Assembly (NCBI GenBank): GCA_009920665.1 | Contig: RFZL01000001.1 | Coordinates: 1-64,000, forward strand | DNA from: Alphaproteobacteria bacterium | GTDB taxonomy: Bacteria; Pseudomonadota; Alphaproteobacteria; Puniceispirillales; Puniceispirillaceae | Length of the DNA stretch: 64,000 bases | Direction of reading: 5' to 3' | In this document: piece by piece, positions 1-8,231 of the stretch | How the letters are laid out: every line of letters starts with the position of its first letter | Numbering within the stretch: the first letter of the stretch is position 1 | The notes under the pieces: generated by a model | The model's input: only the letters and a program-made list of their open reading frames with translations | Database searches by the model: none | What the model was told of the DNA's origin: nothing | Program-made: the position numbers and the translations under genes

Positions 1-39
1 GATGCACAGGCCGGACAGGATGTCGACAAGACCGGTCAT
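1..39 (-). CDS. mrpG: Na+/H+ antiporter subunit G (MnhG/MrpG), N-terminal fragment cut by window edge
   Basis: Reverse strand reads MTGLVDILSGLCI..., start codon overlaps the MrpF stop (ATGA); position in mrpE-F-G order. Confidence 0.6.
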   Translation of the reverse strand, partial: MTGLVDILSGLCI

Positions 40-347
40 GCCCCACCATCCTCGCCCGGTGGCAGATCAGGCCGCGCGCGCCCCCCACGATCGCCAAGCC
101 CGCCGGTGTCGAACAGTTTCAGGACGGCGAAGGTGCCGATGAAATTGATGATGGCGTAAAGGATCGATATATCGACAAATTCCGGCCGCCCCATCACATA
201 GCCATGCAGGGCTATGCCAAGAATCACGACAGTGCCGGTGGCATTCACGGCAAGCAGACGGTCAAAGGCGGTCGGCCCCTTCATCGCCCGCACAAGCGCC
301 ATCACAAGGGCCACAGCGCAGGCGGCCAGTCCACCCGCAAACATCAT
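36..347 (-). CDS. mrpF: Na+/H+ (multisubunit) antiporter subunit F
   Basis: ORF MMFAGGLAACAVALVMALVRAMKGPTAFDRLLAVNATGTV... typical MrpF/MnhF. Confidence 0.9.
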   Translation of the reverse strand: MMFAGGLAACAVALVMALVRAMKGPTAFDRLLAVNATGTVVILGIALHGYVMGRPEFVDISILYAIINFIGTFAVLKLFDTGGLGDRGGRARPDLPPGEDGGA

Positions 348-895
348 GCGCCACCCCCGCCTTCCAGCGCCGTCACACGGCGATCCATCTCGCCACTCTC
401 GACATCGGCGGCAAAGGACGCATCGAGAGCATGGACAAGAAACTGCGGGTTGTCGCCATTGGCGTCTTCCACCTCGATGGTCACGGTCCCCGGGGTCAGG
501 GTGATCGAATTGGCATAGGTGACAAGACCGCCGGCGGATCTCTGCGTTGCCGGCGTCATGAACATCACCGGCCGCGCCCGGCCCGCCAGAATCAACCGAC
601 CGGTTGCAATATTCGAGGTGATGATTTCCCTGAGCAGCCAGCCGAGATAGGCCGGCAGGCGCGCCATGATATGAAGTGGCAGCCCTTCCTCGTCAGTGCC
701 GCCGATCCGGTCGGCAAGCCAGGTGGCCAGCGCACAGCTGGCAATGCCAAGGCCGATCAAAAGCGGCGTGTAGTGGCCCGACATCAGCAGCCAGGCGACG
801 AACAGCACCACAAACAGCACAATATTACGAACAGGTCGGCCCACGCATATCTCCCCAACTGCAACGATATTAGAGTGCGGGGCGTGGCACTTCAA
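344..895 (-). CDS. mrpE: Na+/H+ antiporter subunit E (true start probably downstream of ORF start)
   Basis: Membrane protein with MrpE-like SNIATGRLIL...NSITLTPGTVTIEVE motif; overlaps mrpF. Confidence 0.88.
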   Translation of the reverse strand: MKCHAPHSNIVAVGEICVGRPVRNIVLFVVLFVAWLLMSGHYTPLLIGLGIASCALATWLADRIGGTDEEGLPLHIMARLPAYLGWLLREIITSNIATGRLILAGRARPVMFMTPATQRSAGGLVTYANSITLTPGTVTIEVEDANGDNPQFLVHALDASFAADVESGEMDRRVTALEGGGGA

Positions 896-1011
896 TCCGA
901 AAACAGGGCAAATTGAAAGAACAGGCGCGGTTGAATAGCACAGCCATTTTCAGTATTATTTTCAACCAATGCAGCGTGTCGGCTGCGGGTGTCAAAACAG
1001 GGGGTTTCACC

Positions 1012-1143
1012 ATGGCTGCAAGCAAGCCGCGTCCGGATCATGTTCCGGAGGAAAATGTCTATAACGGAATTCACTGGATGGTGCTGGTGACCTATCTTGC
1101 CGCCATTGGTGGCGTCGCCATACTGCTTGTGAATGCCGGCTGA
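1012..1143 (+). CDS. Small single-TM hypothetical protein (43 aa)
   Basis: MAASKPRPDHVPEENVYNGIHWMVLVTYLAAIGGVAILLVNAG; G-rich stretch upstream; hydrophobic C-terminal helix. Confidence 0.55.
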   Translation: MAASKPRPDHVPEENVYNGIHWMVLVTYLAAIGGVAILLVNAG

Positions 1144-1209
1144 CCGTCAACGCCCACCGGACATTACAGCGCATTGACCGCGCCGGTTGCGGCCTGCTAG
1201 GCGTCATCA

Positions 1210-1629
1210 ATGGATCAACTTTACCAGGAACGCATCTTGGGTTTTGCGAAAGTGGTTCGCCAGACATCCGAGCTCGGCGATGCCACCCATCATGCGATGA
1301 TTTCGAACCCGACCTGTGGTGACCGGGTCGAGGTCAGGCTTCGTGTGGAATCTGGAAGCATTGCCGCGGCGTCGACAACGGTGCGTGGTTGCGCCCTGTG
1401 CGAGGCCGGAGCCGGCCTGTTGCTTGAACTGGCGCCGGGGCTTCCCGCCAGCGCCCTGACGTCACTTGGCGATGATCTGGGAAAATGGATCGCCGGCGAT
1501 GACACGGTCGCCATTCCGGATGCCATGACTGCGTTTGCGCCTGTTCGCGCGATCCGTAACAGACATAAATGCGTGACGCTGGCTTTTGATGCCGGCAAGG
1601 CGGCACTGGCCGACAAGGCCGACGGCTAG
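1210..1629 (+). CDS. NifU/IscU/SufU-like Fe-S cluster scaffold protein
   Basis: SNPTCGDRVEVRLRV...GCALCEAGAGLLLEL: conserved Cys motifs of the SufU/IscU family. Confidence 0.85.
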   Translation: MDQLYQERILGFAKVVRQTSELGDATHHAMISNPTCGDRVEVRLRVESGSIAAASTTVRGCALCEAGAGLLLELAPGLPASALTSLGDDLGKWIAGDDTVAIPDAMTAFAPVRAIRNRHKCVTLAFDAGKAALADKADG

Positions 1630-1671
1630 CCGGCCTCACCGCAACACATCTCGCCTGAACAAGCGGCCGAA

Positions 1672-1770
1672 TCAATCAGGCCGTACAGATACCTTGCCGA
1701 AAAGCCACAGCATGAAGCACAGCGCCAGCGGAAAGCCGATCACAAGTATAAGTCCGATGTTCGCATCCAT
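1672..1770 (-). CDS. Putative 32-aa single-TM micro-protein
   Basis: Reverse strand translates MDANIGLILVIGFPLALCFMLWLFGKVSVRPD*; purine-rich GGGGGACC upstream of ATG; below the ORF-track size cutoff. Confidence 0.4.
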   Translation of the reverse strand: MDANIGLILVIGFPLALCFMLWLFGKVSVRPD

Positions 1771-1895
1771 GGTCAGGTCCCCCGGTTGATGGATCATCGG
1801 GTTATACCCCGCCCCTCACGCCATGCAAGACCAAATCGCGCTCCTGCCCTGCGGGGCGATGCCGCAAGCGATGGCGCGCCGCTGAACTACCGACG

Positions 1896-2090
1896 TCAAT
1901 CTGTCTCGCAGACCGCACCGTCACAACAGGGCATTACATTCATGTTGCAATGCGCGCACTGGCCATGGCCATGAACCCAGACAAGCTGTTCCGGCTGGCC
2001 GCAGGCGGGACAGCGCGGCATCACATGCGACGCGCCACCTGAAGATGATTCCCGATGTGTCTCGACCCTGTCCCTTGCCGCTTCTGTCAT
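1896..2090 (-). CDS. Small zinc-ribbon-like protein
   Basis: CPACGQ...CAHCNMNVMPCC paired CxxC motifs; start overlaps upstream hydroxylase stop (ATGA). Confidence 0.6.
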   Translation of the reverse strand: MTEAARDRVETHRESSSGGASHVMPRCPACGQPEQLVWVHGHGQCAHCNMNVMPCCDGAVCETD

Positions 2091-3145
2091 CTTGGACCAA
2101 GCCTTTCCCTCAGCCGTTGTCGCGCCGCCTTGCTACCATCGTGAAAAGTGCCGAACCAGGCATCGAGCGGGAAATCGACACTGCCATAATTGCACTCGAA
2201 ATAGCGGTGGTGAAGTTGATGGTGAAAGTGACCGACCATCATTCGACGGCTCTTGCCAAGCAGCAATTCGTGGAAACCGGTATGTCCGAAAATCGCCGAA
2301 AGCGCCAGCATATAGCCATGAAACATCACCAGCACAGGATGAGACGGTACTATAAGATGAACAAGCAAGGAGCTGAAATATATACAATGCTCAACCGGGT
2401 GCATGGATATTCCAGACCATGGCCCGATATTCACATTCCGATGGTGAAGCGCATGCACATGGCGATAGAACGGCCCGGTATGAAGCAGGCGATGCCCCCA
2501 GTAGAAATGAAACGCCACCCAGGGGCCGGTGGCGAGGATCAGGGCAATGAACAATACCGGGTTGGCCGTGAAGGAAATAGCCGGCGCCCACCCGTTGGCA
2601 TGCGTCCAGAGAAGCAGCACCTCATAGCCTGTCCAGATCGGCACGCCACTTGCCAGTGACCAGAACATATTGTCATGAACCTGTCTGCCAAAGGTGAAGC
2701 GGCCACCGCCACGATGACCGAACTGGGCGACATATTTGCGATCATCCCCCTGCCGGCGCAGCGTGTAGAAGAACAGGTGGAAGCCACCAGCAACGAGAAT
2801 CACAAGGCCGTAATTCAAAGCCAGAATACTGCCGACCCACCCCGCCGACAGGGTTGTCATGTCGCCAAACCATGGCGCCGACAGCGCCCACCCGCCGACG
2901 GCGATGATCAGGAACAGACTGACCTCGGACAGGGTCAGCCAATAGTCACGGTGATAGGCGGCAATGCGGCGCCAGTTCCACGGCCAGGTGAAGAGCGGAT
3001 TGTTCTCGATCGGCAGGTCAGGCGCGTAATGCCATTCCCCGGGCGCAACGGTGCTACCCTGAACATTTTCCGCCCCGGTCGGGTCAGCGGCTGTTTCCAT
3101 GGCCCTTGGTCTCACGCCGGTCAGTATCTGCCCTGACGGTGCCAA
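2087..3145 (-). CDS. Fatty acid hydroxylase / sterol desaturase superfamily membrane protein
   Basis: Histidine boxes HRLLH, HALHH and HHQLHHRYFE with multiple TM segments. Confidence 0.88.
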   Translation of the reverse strand: MAPSGQILTGVRPRAMETAADPTGAENVQGSTVAPGEWHYAPDLPIENNPLFTWPWNWRRIAAYHRDYWLTLSEVSLFLIIAVGGWALSAPWFGDMTTLSAGWVGSILALNYGLVILVAGGFHLFFYTLRRQGDDRKYVAQFGHRGGGRFTFGRQVHDNMFWSLASGVPIWTGYEVLLLWTHANGWAPAISFTANPVLFIALILATGPWVAFHFYWGHRLLHTGPFYRHVHALHHRNVNIGPWSGISMHPVEHCIYFSSLLVHLIVPSHPVLVMFHGYMLALSAIFGHTGFHELLLGKSRRMMVGHFHHQLHHRYFECNYGSVDFPLDAWFGTFHDGSKAARQRLRERLGPR

Positions 3146-3239
3146 ATTCCGCCAGTGACCGCAATCATCAAATCAGACAGCAAATTTGGGCACGGGCACC
3201 AAACCGGGCCCGGAACCTATCAACGGACCCTATCAGGGC

Positions 3240-3269
3240 AAAAAAAACCTCCGAAACCGGGAGGTTTCA
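3240..3269 (-). terminator. Rho-independent terminator downstream of tRNA-Glu
   Basis: Reverse strand AAACCTCC-CGGTTTC-GGAGGTTTTTTTT. Confidence 0.8.
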
Positions 3270-3276
3270 GAGGTGA

Positions 3277-3352
3277 TGGCATCCCGTACGAGATTCGAAC
3301 TCGTGTTGCCGCCGTGAAAGGGCGGTGTCCTAGACCCCTAGACGAACGGGAC
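3277..3352 (-). tRNA. tRNA-Glu (anticodon TTC), CCA encoded
   Basis: GTCCCGTTCGTCTAGGGGTCTAGGACACCGCCCTTTCACGGCGGCAACACGAGTTCGAATCTCGTACGGGATGCCA folds as a cloverleaf with TTC anticodon. Confidence 0.97.
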
Positions 3353-3446
3353 GCTGTGCTTGAAACGTTGTTTAGTCAAAACGACGAGGCAAATCAACCC
3401 GATTTTTTCTCCGATGACACGACCGGGAGGTTTCCCGTCAGACAGT

Positions 3447-5270
3447 TCAGGACAGGCGCTGCGCGGCATCCTCGATCTCAATTTGCATGGCCTGTCCACC
3501 ACGGAAATGGTCGCGCCTTACCCGCCCCAGAATATGCAGCGGTGTGCCATCACGCGCCGCCAGCAATGCCTCGCCAAGCGGCGTGCCGCCAGCCTGGAAT
3601 GCGATCGCCGACAAGGTACCACCACTACCGTCATCAAGGCGGCAGGAAACATGCGCCCCATCGCGCCCCACTGCCTTGGCATAGCCGATCCGACAGTCGG
3701 GAAGCGCAAATCGCGGTTCCGGATTGCCACTTCCGAATGGCCCGAGCCGGTCAAGCCAGTCGACAAGTTCGGGCAAGACGCCGGCGGTGCTTAACAGGCC
3801 TGCCACCTGGCGCACCGGACGCGGCACCGCGCCGCCAATCTCGGCTTCAAAGCGCTGGCAGAGAAAATCATGGAATTCCGCCATGCGATCCGCCTCGACG
3901 GAAAACCCGGCTGCCATGTCATGTCCACCCCCGCCAGCAAGGATGCCGGCCTGCTGCGCCGCGATCACGGCGCTGCCAAGCCTGAACCCGGGGATCGACC
4001 GCCCTGAGCCCTTGCCAATGCCGGTCCCGCCATCGGCACCATCACCGAGCGCGACAACACAGGCCGGCTTGCCAAGTGCCTCGCGAAGCCGCCCGGCGAC
4101 GATCCCGATGACGCCTTCATGCCACACCTCGTGACCGACAAGAACGACCGGGCTGGCATCCTGCTGCACCGCCAGATCCATCGCGTGGGTGCGGATTTCC
4201 TGCTCAATTTCACGTCGGCGCTTGTTCAGTTCATCCAGCGAGGCGGCGATGGCGCCAGCCTCGTCGGCGGCATGCGCCGACAGCAGCCGCACGCCGAGAT
4301 CGGACTGGCCGATGCGTCCACCTGCATTGATTCGCGGGCCGAGCATGAAACCCAGCGTATGCCCGCTTGGCGGCGTGTTGAGGCCGGCCTGGTCGGCCAG
4401 GCAGGCAAGACCGATATTCGTGCGCTGCGCCAGCACTTTCAGCCCCTGCCCTACAAAGGCGCGGTTGACCCCGGTCAGTGGCACGACATCACAGACGGTG
4501 GCGAGCCCGACAATATCAAGCTGGCGGATCAGGTCCGGCGCCGGCCGCACGTCGGTGAACACCCCCCGGCCGCGCAGTTCGCGCAACAGTGCGACAAGAA
4601 GAATGAAGGTCACACCGGCAGCGCAGAGATGACCATAGGCGCCATCCTCATCCAGCCGATTCGGGTTGATGACGCTGTGCGCTGGCGGCAATTCCGGGCC
4701 GGCAAGATGATGATCGACGACGATCACATCCATGCCGGTTTCAGCCACGGCGGCAAGTGGCGCATGCGCGGTGATCCCGCAATCGACAGTCACAATCAGC
4801 CCGGCACCGCGTTCCTGTAGCGCATGGAGGGCGGCCGCATTGGGGCCGTACCCCTCGCGCATCCGGTCCGGAATGTGGACATCAACCACCAGACCAAGCA
4901 TGCCAAGCACATTGACCAGAAGCGCCGCCGCCGCCGCCCCGTCAACATCATAATCCCCGAAGACCCCGATTGGCGTTCCGGCCTCGACGGCATCGGCAAG
5001 CCGCGCTGCCGCGCGGTCCATATCGCGAAAGCGTGACGGGTTGGGCAACAGGTCGCGAAGCTTCGGTTCCAGAAACTGGTCAATCGTCAGATCGCCAAGA
5101 TCACGGCCGGCGAGGATTCTGCTGACCGGAAGCGGCATGTCGGTAAATTGCTGGGAAATGGCGGCGGCGTGGCGGTCCAGCTCATCTCCCTCGCGGATCG
5201 ATTGCGCCGGCTCCCACCGCGCATTTGTCAGCGACGATTCGACACCGAGAAAGGCCGCCCTGCCGTCCAA
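3447..5270 (-). CDS. recJ: Single-stranded-DNA-specific exonuclease RecJ
   Basis: DHH family motifs (FGDYDVDGAAAAALL, VDHHLAG), full length. Confidence 0.95.
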   Translation of the reverse strand: MDGRAAFLGVESSLTNARWEPAQSIREGDELDRHAAAISQQFTDMPLPVSRILAGRDLGDLTIDQFLEPKLRDLLPNPSRFRDMDRAAARLADAVEAGTPIGVFGDYDVDGAAAAALLVNVLGMLGLVVDVHIPDRMREGYGPNAAALHALQERGAGLIVTVDCGITAHAPLAAVAETGMDVIVVDHHLAGPELPPAHSVINPNRLDEDGAYGHLCAAGVTFILLVALLRELRGRGVFTDVRPAPDLIRQLDIVGLATVCDVVPLTGVNRAFVGQGLKVLAQRTNIGLACLADQAGLNTPPSGHTLGFMLGPRINAGGRIGQSDLGVRLLSAHAADEAGAIAASLDELNKRRREIEQEIRTHAMDLAVQQDASPVVLVGHEVWHEGVIGIVAGRLREALGKPACVVALGDGADGGTGIGKGSGRSIPGFRLGSAVIAAQQAGILAGGGGHDMAAGFSVEADRMAEFHDFLCQRFEAEIGGAVPRPVRQVAGLLSTAGVLPELVDWLDRLGPFGSGNPEPRFALPDCRIGYAKAVGRDGAHVSCRLDDGSGGTLSAIAFQAGGTPLGEALLAARDGTPLHILGRVRRDHFRGGQAMQIEIEDAAQRLS

Positions 5271-6602
5271 TCACCCCTCCTGATCGGCGATCAGAACGGG
5301 CATCGCCACCGGCGGCGCCTGAACACAGGACAGGGACTCGATCTCGTCCAGCGCTTTCATCAACCGGTCAACTGAAACCTCATGCGTGGTCATCACCAGC
5401 GCCACCACATCCTGCGGCGCGCGCCCCTGCTGCAGCAGCGATTCCACCGAGATTCCATGGGTCTGCAGAACCGAGGTCACATCGGCCAGAACCCCCGGCT
5501 CGTCAACGACCATCAGCCGCACATAGAACGGCGTATCTGGTCCGCCGCCATTTTCGACCTTGCTGCCGTCCAGCAGCGATCCGACCGGCCGGCCGAAACA
5601 ATGGGGAATCCTGGCAGTGGCTATATCGACAAGATCGGACAGCACAGCCGACGAGGTCGGGCCGGCACCGGCACCGGGGCCTGTCAGGACAGTGGCGCCG
5701 ACCGGCTCACCTTCGAAGGCAACGGCGTTGAGCACCCCGTCAACCTTGGCAAGCTGCGTCGCGATAGGAAGCAAACAGGTCTGCATGCGCGGCATCCGTC
5801 CCGGTTCGGCGACCCCGACAAGCTTGATCCGGAAGCCGAGTTGTGCGGCATAGGCGAAATCCACCGCCGACACATCACGGATGCCGGAAATTGCCACATG
5901 GCCGAATTGCGGTGTCTGGCCGAACGCTATCGCGGCGAGAATGGTCAGCTTGTGCGCCGCATCGATCCCGTCAACATCAAGCGATGGTTCGGCTTCGGCA
6001 TAGCCAAGCTTCTGCGCGTCGGCAAGGACATCGGCAAACGCCTCGCCAGTCCGCTCCATGCGGGTCAGGATATAGTTGCAGGTGCCGTTCAGAATGCCAG
6101 ACACGCGGCTGATGCTGTTGGCGGCAAGCCCCTCGCGAAGCGCCTTCACGGCCGGTATGCCGCCGGCGACCGCGGCCTCGAACATCAGACCGACTCCGTT
6201 TGACTCGGCAAGCCCGGCAAGCTCGCTCCCGTGATGCGCCAGCAGCGCCTTGTTGGCGGTGACCACATGCTTGCCGGACGACAGCGCACCGCGGACAAGC
6301 TCCAGCGCGACCCCTTCCTCGCCGCCGATCATCTCGATAACGATATCGACATCGTCGCGGGCAGCAATGTCAGCGGCGTTCTCGACCCAGGCAATGCCTG
6401 TCATGTCAAAGCCGCGATCAGTATTGCGGCTGCGCGCGCTGACGGCGGTGATGGCAAAAGGCCTTCCGGCGACAGCCGCGATATCGGCACCGCGATGGCT
6501 GAGCTGGCGCGCCACTTCGCCGCCAACGACGCCAAGGCCGGCAATGCCGACGCGCAGAGGTTGCTTGGGGTGTTTGTCAGAGGACATGCGAGTCATTTCC
6601 AC
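5271..6602 (-). CDS. hom: Homoserine dehydrogenase with C-terminal ACT domain
   Basis: GLGVVGGEVARQL, VTANKALLA, GILNGTCNYILTRM, C-terminal ACT-like segment. Confidence 0.96.
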   Translation of the reverse strand: MEMTRMSSDKHPKQPLRVGIAGLGVVGGEVARQLSHRGADIAAVAGRPFAITAVSARSRNTDRGFDMTGIAWVENAADIAARDDVDIVIEMIGGEEGVALELVRGALSSGKHVVTANKALLAHHGSELAGLAESNGVGLMFEAAVAGGIPAVKALREGLAANSISRVSGILNGTCNYILTRMERTGEAFADVLADAQKLGYAEAEPSLDVDGIDAAHKLTILAAIAFGQTPQFGHVAISGIRDVSAVDFAYAAQLGFRIKLVGVAEPGRMPRMQTCLLPIATQLAKVDGVLNAVAFEGEPVGATVLTGPGAGAGPTSSAVLSDLVDIATARIPHCFGRPVGSLLDGSKVENGGGPDTPFYVRLMVVDEPGVLADVTSVLQTHGISVESLLQQGRAPQDVVALVMTTHEVSVDRLMKALDEIESLSCVQAPPVAMPVLIADQEG

Positions 6603-6666
6603 GGATCAAAAAGGCCCGTCAGATGTAGCCGCTGGCGCGCGAATATACAAGCCGCTGCAGGACCGG

Positions 6667-7659
6667 CTAATCCATTGTCAGGATGACAGCACCGGTCCGG
6701 TTGCCGGCCTCAATCAGCTGATGCGCGCGCACCGCCTGATCCAGTGGCAGGATTTCCTGCACCGGCACGTCCAGAACCTGCCGGGTCAGCATATCGCCAA
6801 TGATAGCGGCATAGGCAGCGGCTTCCTCGGCCTCCAGCAGATAGACAAGAATCGAGGACAGGGTGATGTTCTTGAACATCATTTTCAGGAAGGGCAGCTC
6901 CGGCGTCGGCCTCTGGACCGAGCCATAGCCGACAATGACACCCTTTTCGTCAATGATGTCGATGCTTGTCGCGATATTCATGCCGCATTCGGGATCGATG
7001 ATCCGCGTGACCCCGGTTGTTCCGGCCGCTGCCATCACCGCCGTCACAAGATCCGGGTCGCGATAATCGAACACCCGTGCTGCGCCTGCTGCGGTGATTC
7101 TGCCAGCGCCCGCCATATCGCCGGTTGTCGCCAACACAGTGGCTCCGCAATCAACCGCAATCTGCACAGCCAGCCGCGCCACACTGCCATTTCCGCCATG
7201 GACAAGAATCGTCTGACCGGCAACCGGGCCGTCCTTCAGCACCGCATAGGCCGCCGTCAGCGCCGGAATGCCGAGCGCGGCACCGGTCTCGAAGCCGACA
7301 TTATCAGGCAGTGGATGCACACAGCCAGCGTCAACCGCGATGAACTGCGCCGCCGTCCCGAAGGCACACCGCCACTGGCCATTGCGAACGAACACCCGCA
7401 ATCCGGCCATGGCCGGATCGACACCGCCACCGACAGCCTCAACTGTTCCGGCACCGTCACTGTGCGGGATGATCCGGGGAAAGCCCATCGGCCGCGATCC
7501 GGCCCGCGCCTTGACATCGGACGGGTTGACTCCGGAGGCGTGAAGCCGCACCAGCACCTCGCCGGCACCCGGTGCGGGAACCGGCATCTCGCCACAGACA
7601 AGCACATCCGCGGCGGCGCCATTGGCTTCATACCAGACTGCCTGCATCATTTCGGTCAT
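6667..7659 (-). CDS. NADPH:quinone reductase-like zinc-free alcohol dehydrogenase family (MDR) protein
   Basis: MTEMMQAVWYEANG...GEVLVRLHASGVNPSDVK...; start set downstream of the ORF start because of overlap with marR-like gene. Confidence 0.88.
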   Translation of the reverse strand: MTEMMQAVWYEANGAAADVLVCGEMPVPAPGAGEVLVRLHASGVNPSDVKARAGSRPMGFPRIIPHSDGAGTVEAVGGGVDPAMAGLRVFVRNGQWRCAFGTAAQFIAVDAGCVHPLPDNVGFETGAALGIPALTAAYAVLKDGPVAGQTILVHGGNGSVARLAVQIAVDCGATVLATTGDMAGAGRITAAGAARVFDYRDPDLVTAVMAAAGTTGVTRIIDPECGMNIATSIDIIDEKGVIVGYGSVQRPTPELPFLKMMFKNITLSSILVYLLEAEEAAAYAAIIGDMLTRQVLDVPVQEILPLDQAVRAHQLIEAGNRTGAVILTMD

Positions 7660-7675
7660 CCACGCTCTCCCGGGG

Positions 7676-8215
7676 TCACAGGTTGGTCGCGCTGCGTGCC
7701 GCCTGGTCATACAATCCTGACAGCACGCGCAGCTGGCGTGCCAGTTCGGACAGGCTGTCGGCATCAACCTCACCAAGTGCAGAAAAGGCATCAACGAGGC
7801 AGGCCTCGCGAATTGCGCGGTAGCGCCGGATCAGGTCACGCCCACGATCGGTCGTCGAATAAAGAACCTCCTTGCCCTGTTTCTCGCCGCTGATCAGCCC
7901 GGCCCTGATCAATTTCTTCAGGGCATAGTTGACGACATGCGTGTCCTCGACATTCAACTTGAAGCAGATATCGGCGAGTTTCTTGGCACGTCCCCGGTGA
8001 TTGACAGAATGCAGGCTCAGAATGTCGATCACGCCAAGGTCGGCCATCTCCGGAAAATCCGCCTGCGCTGCCGCAGTGCCGCGTACCATCCACAACCCAA
8101 AGGCATTGCTGGCGACGATCAGGCCATATTCAACCTCGCTCAGCTCGGCAGCCTTGTCGGACACCAGATGCGCCGATGACACGATCCGCCGTCCTTCCTG
8201 TCTTTCAATGCCCAT
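7676..8215 (-). CDS. MarR-family / winged-helix transcriptional regulator
   Basis: Winged-helix pattern ...LGVIDILSLHSVNHRGRAKKLADICFKLNVEDTHVVNYALKKLIRAGLISGEKQGKEVLYSTTDRG. Confidence 0.75.
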   Translation of the reverse strand: MGIERQEGRRIVSSAHLVSDKAAELSEVEYGLIVASNAFGLWMVRGTAAAQADFPEMADLGVIDILSLHSVNHRGRAKKLADICFKLNVEDTHVVNYALKKLIRAGLISGEKQGKEVLYSTTDRGRDLIRRYRAIREACLVDAFSALGEVDADSLSELARQLRVLSGLYDQAARSATNL

Positions 8216-8231
8216 TCGCCTGTCCTCGCAC

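Noticed and set aside
3155-3985. 276-aa plus-strand ORF across tRNA-Glu and the recJ 3' end
   Set aside because: Overlaps a confident tRNA and a confident minus-strand gene; no domain.
6250-7893. 547-aa plus-strand ORF antisense to hom and the MDR oxidoreductase
   Set aside because: Spans two genes on the other strand, no recognisable domain; shadow ORF.
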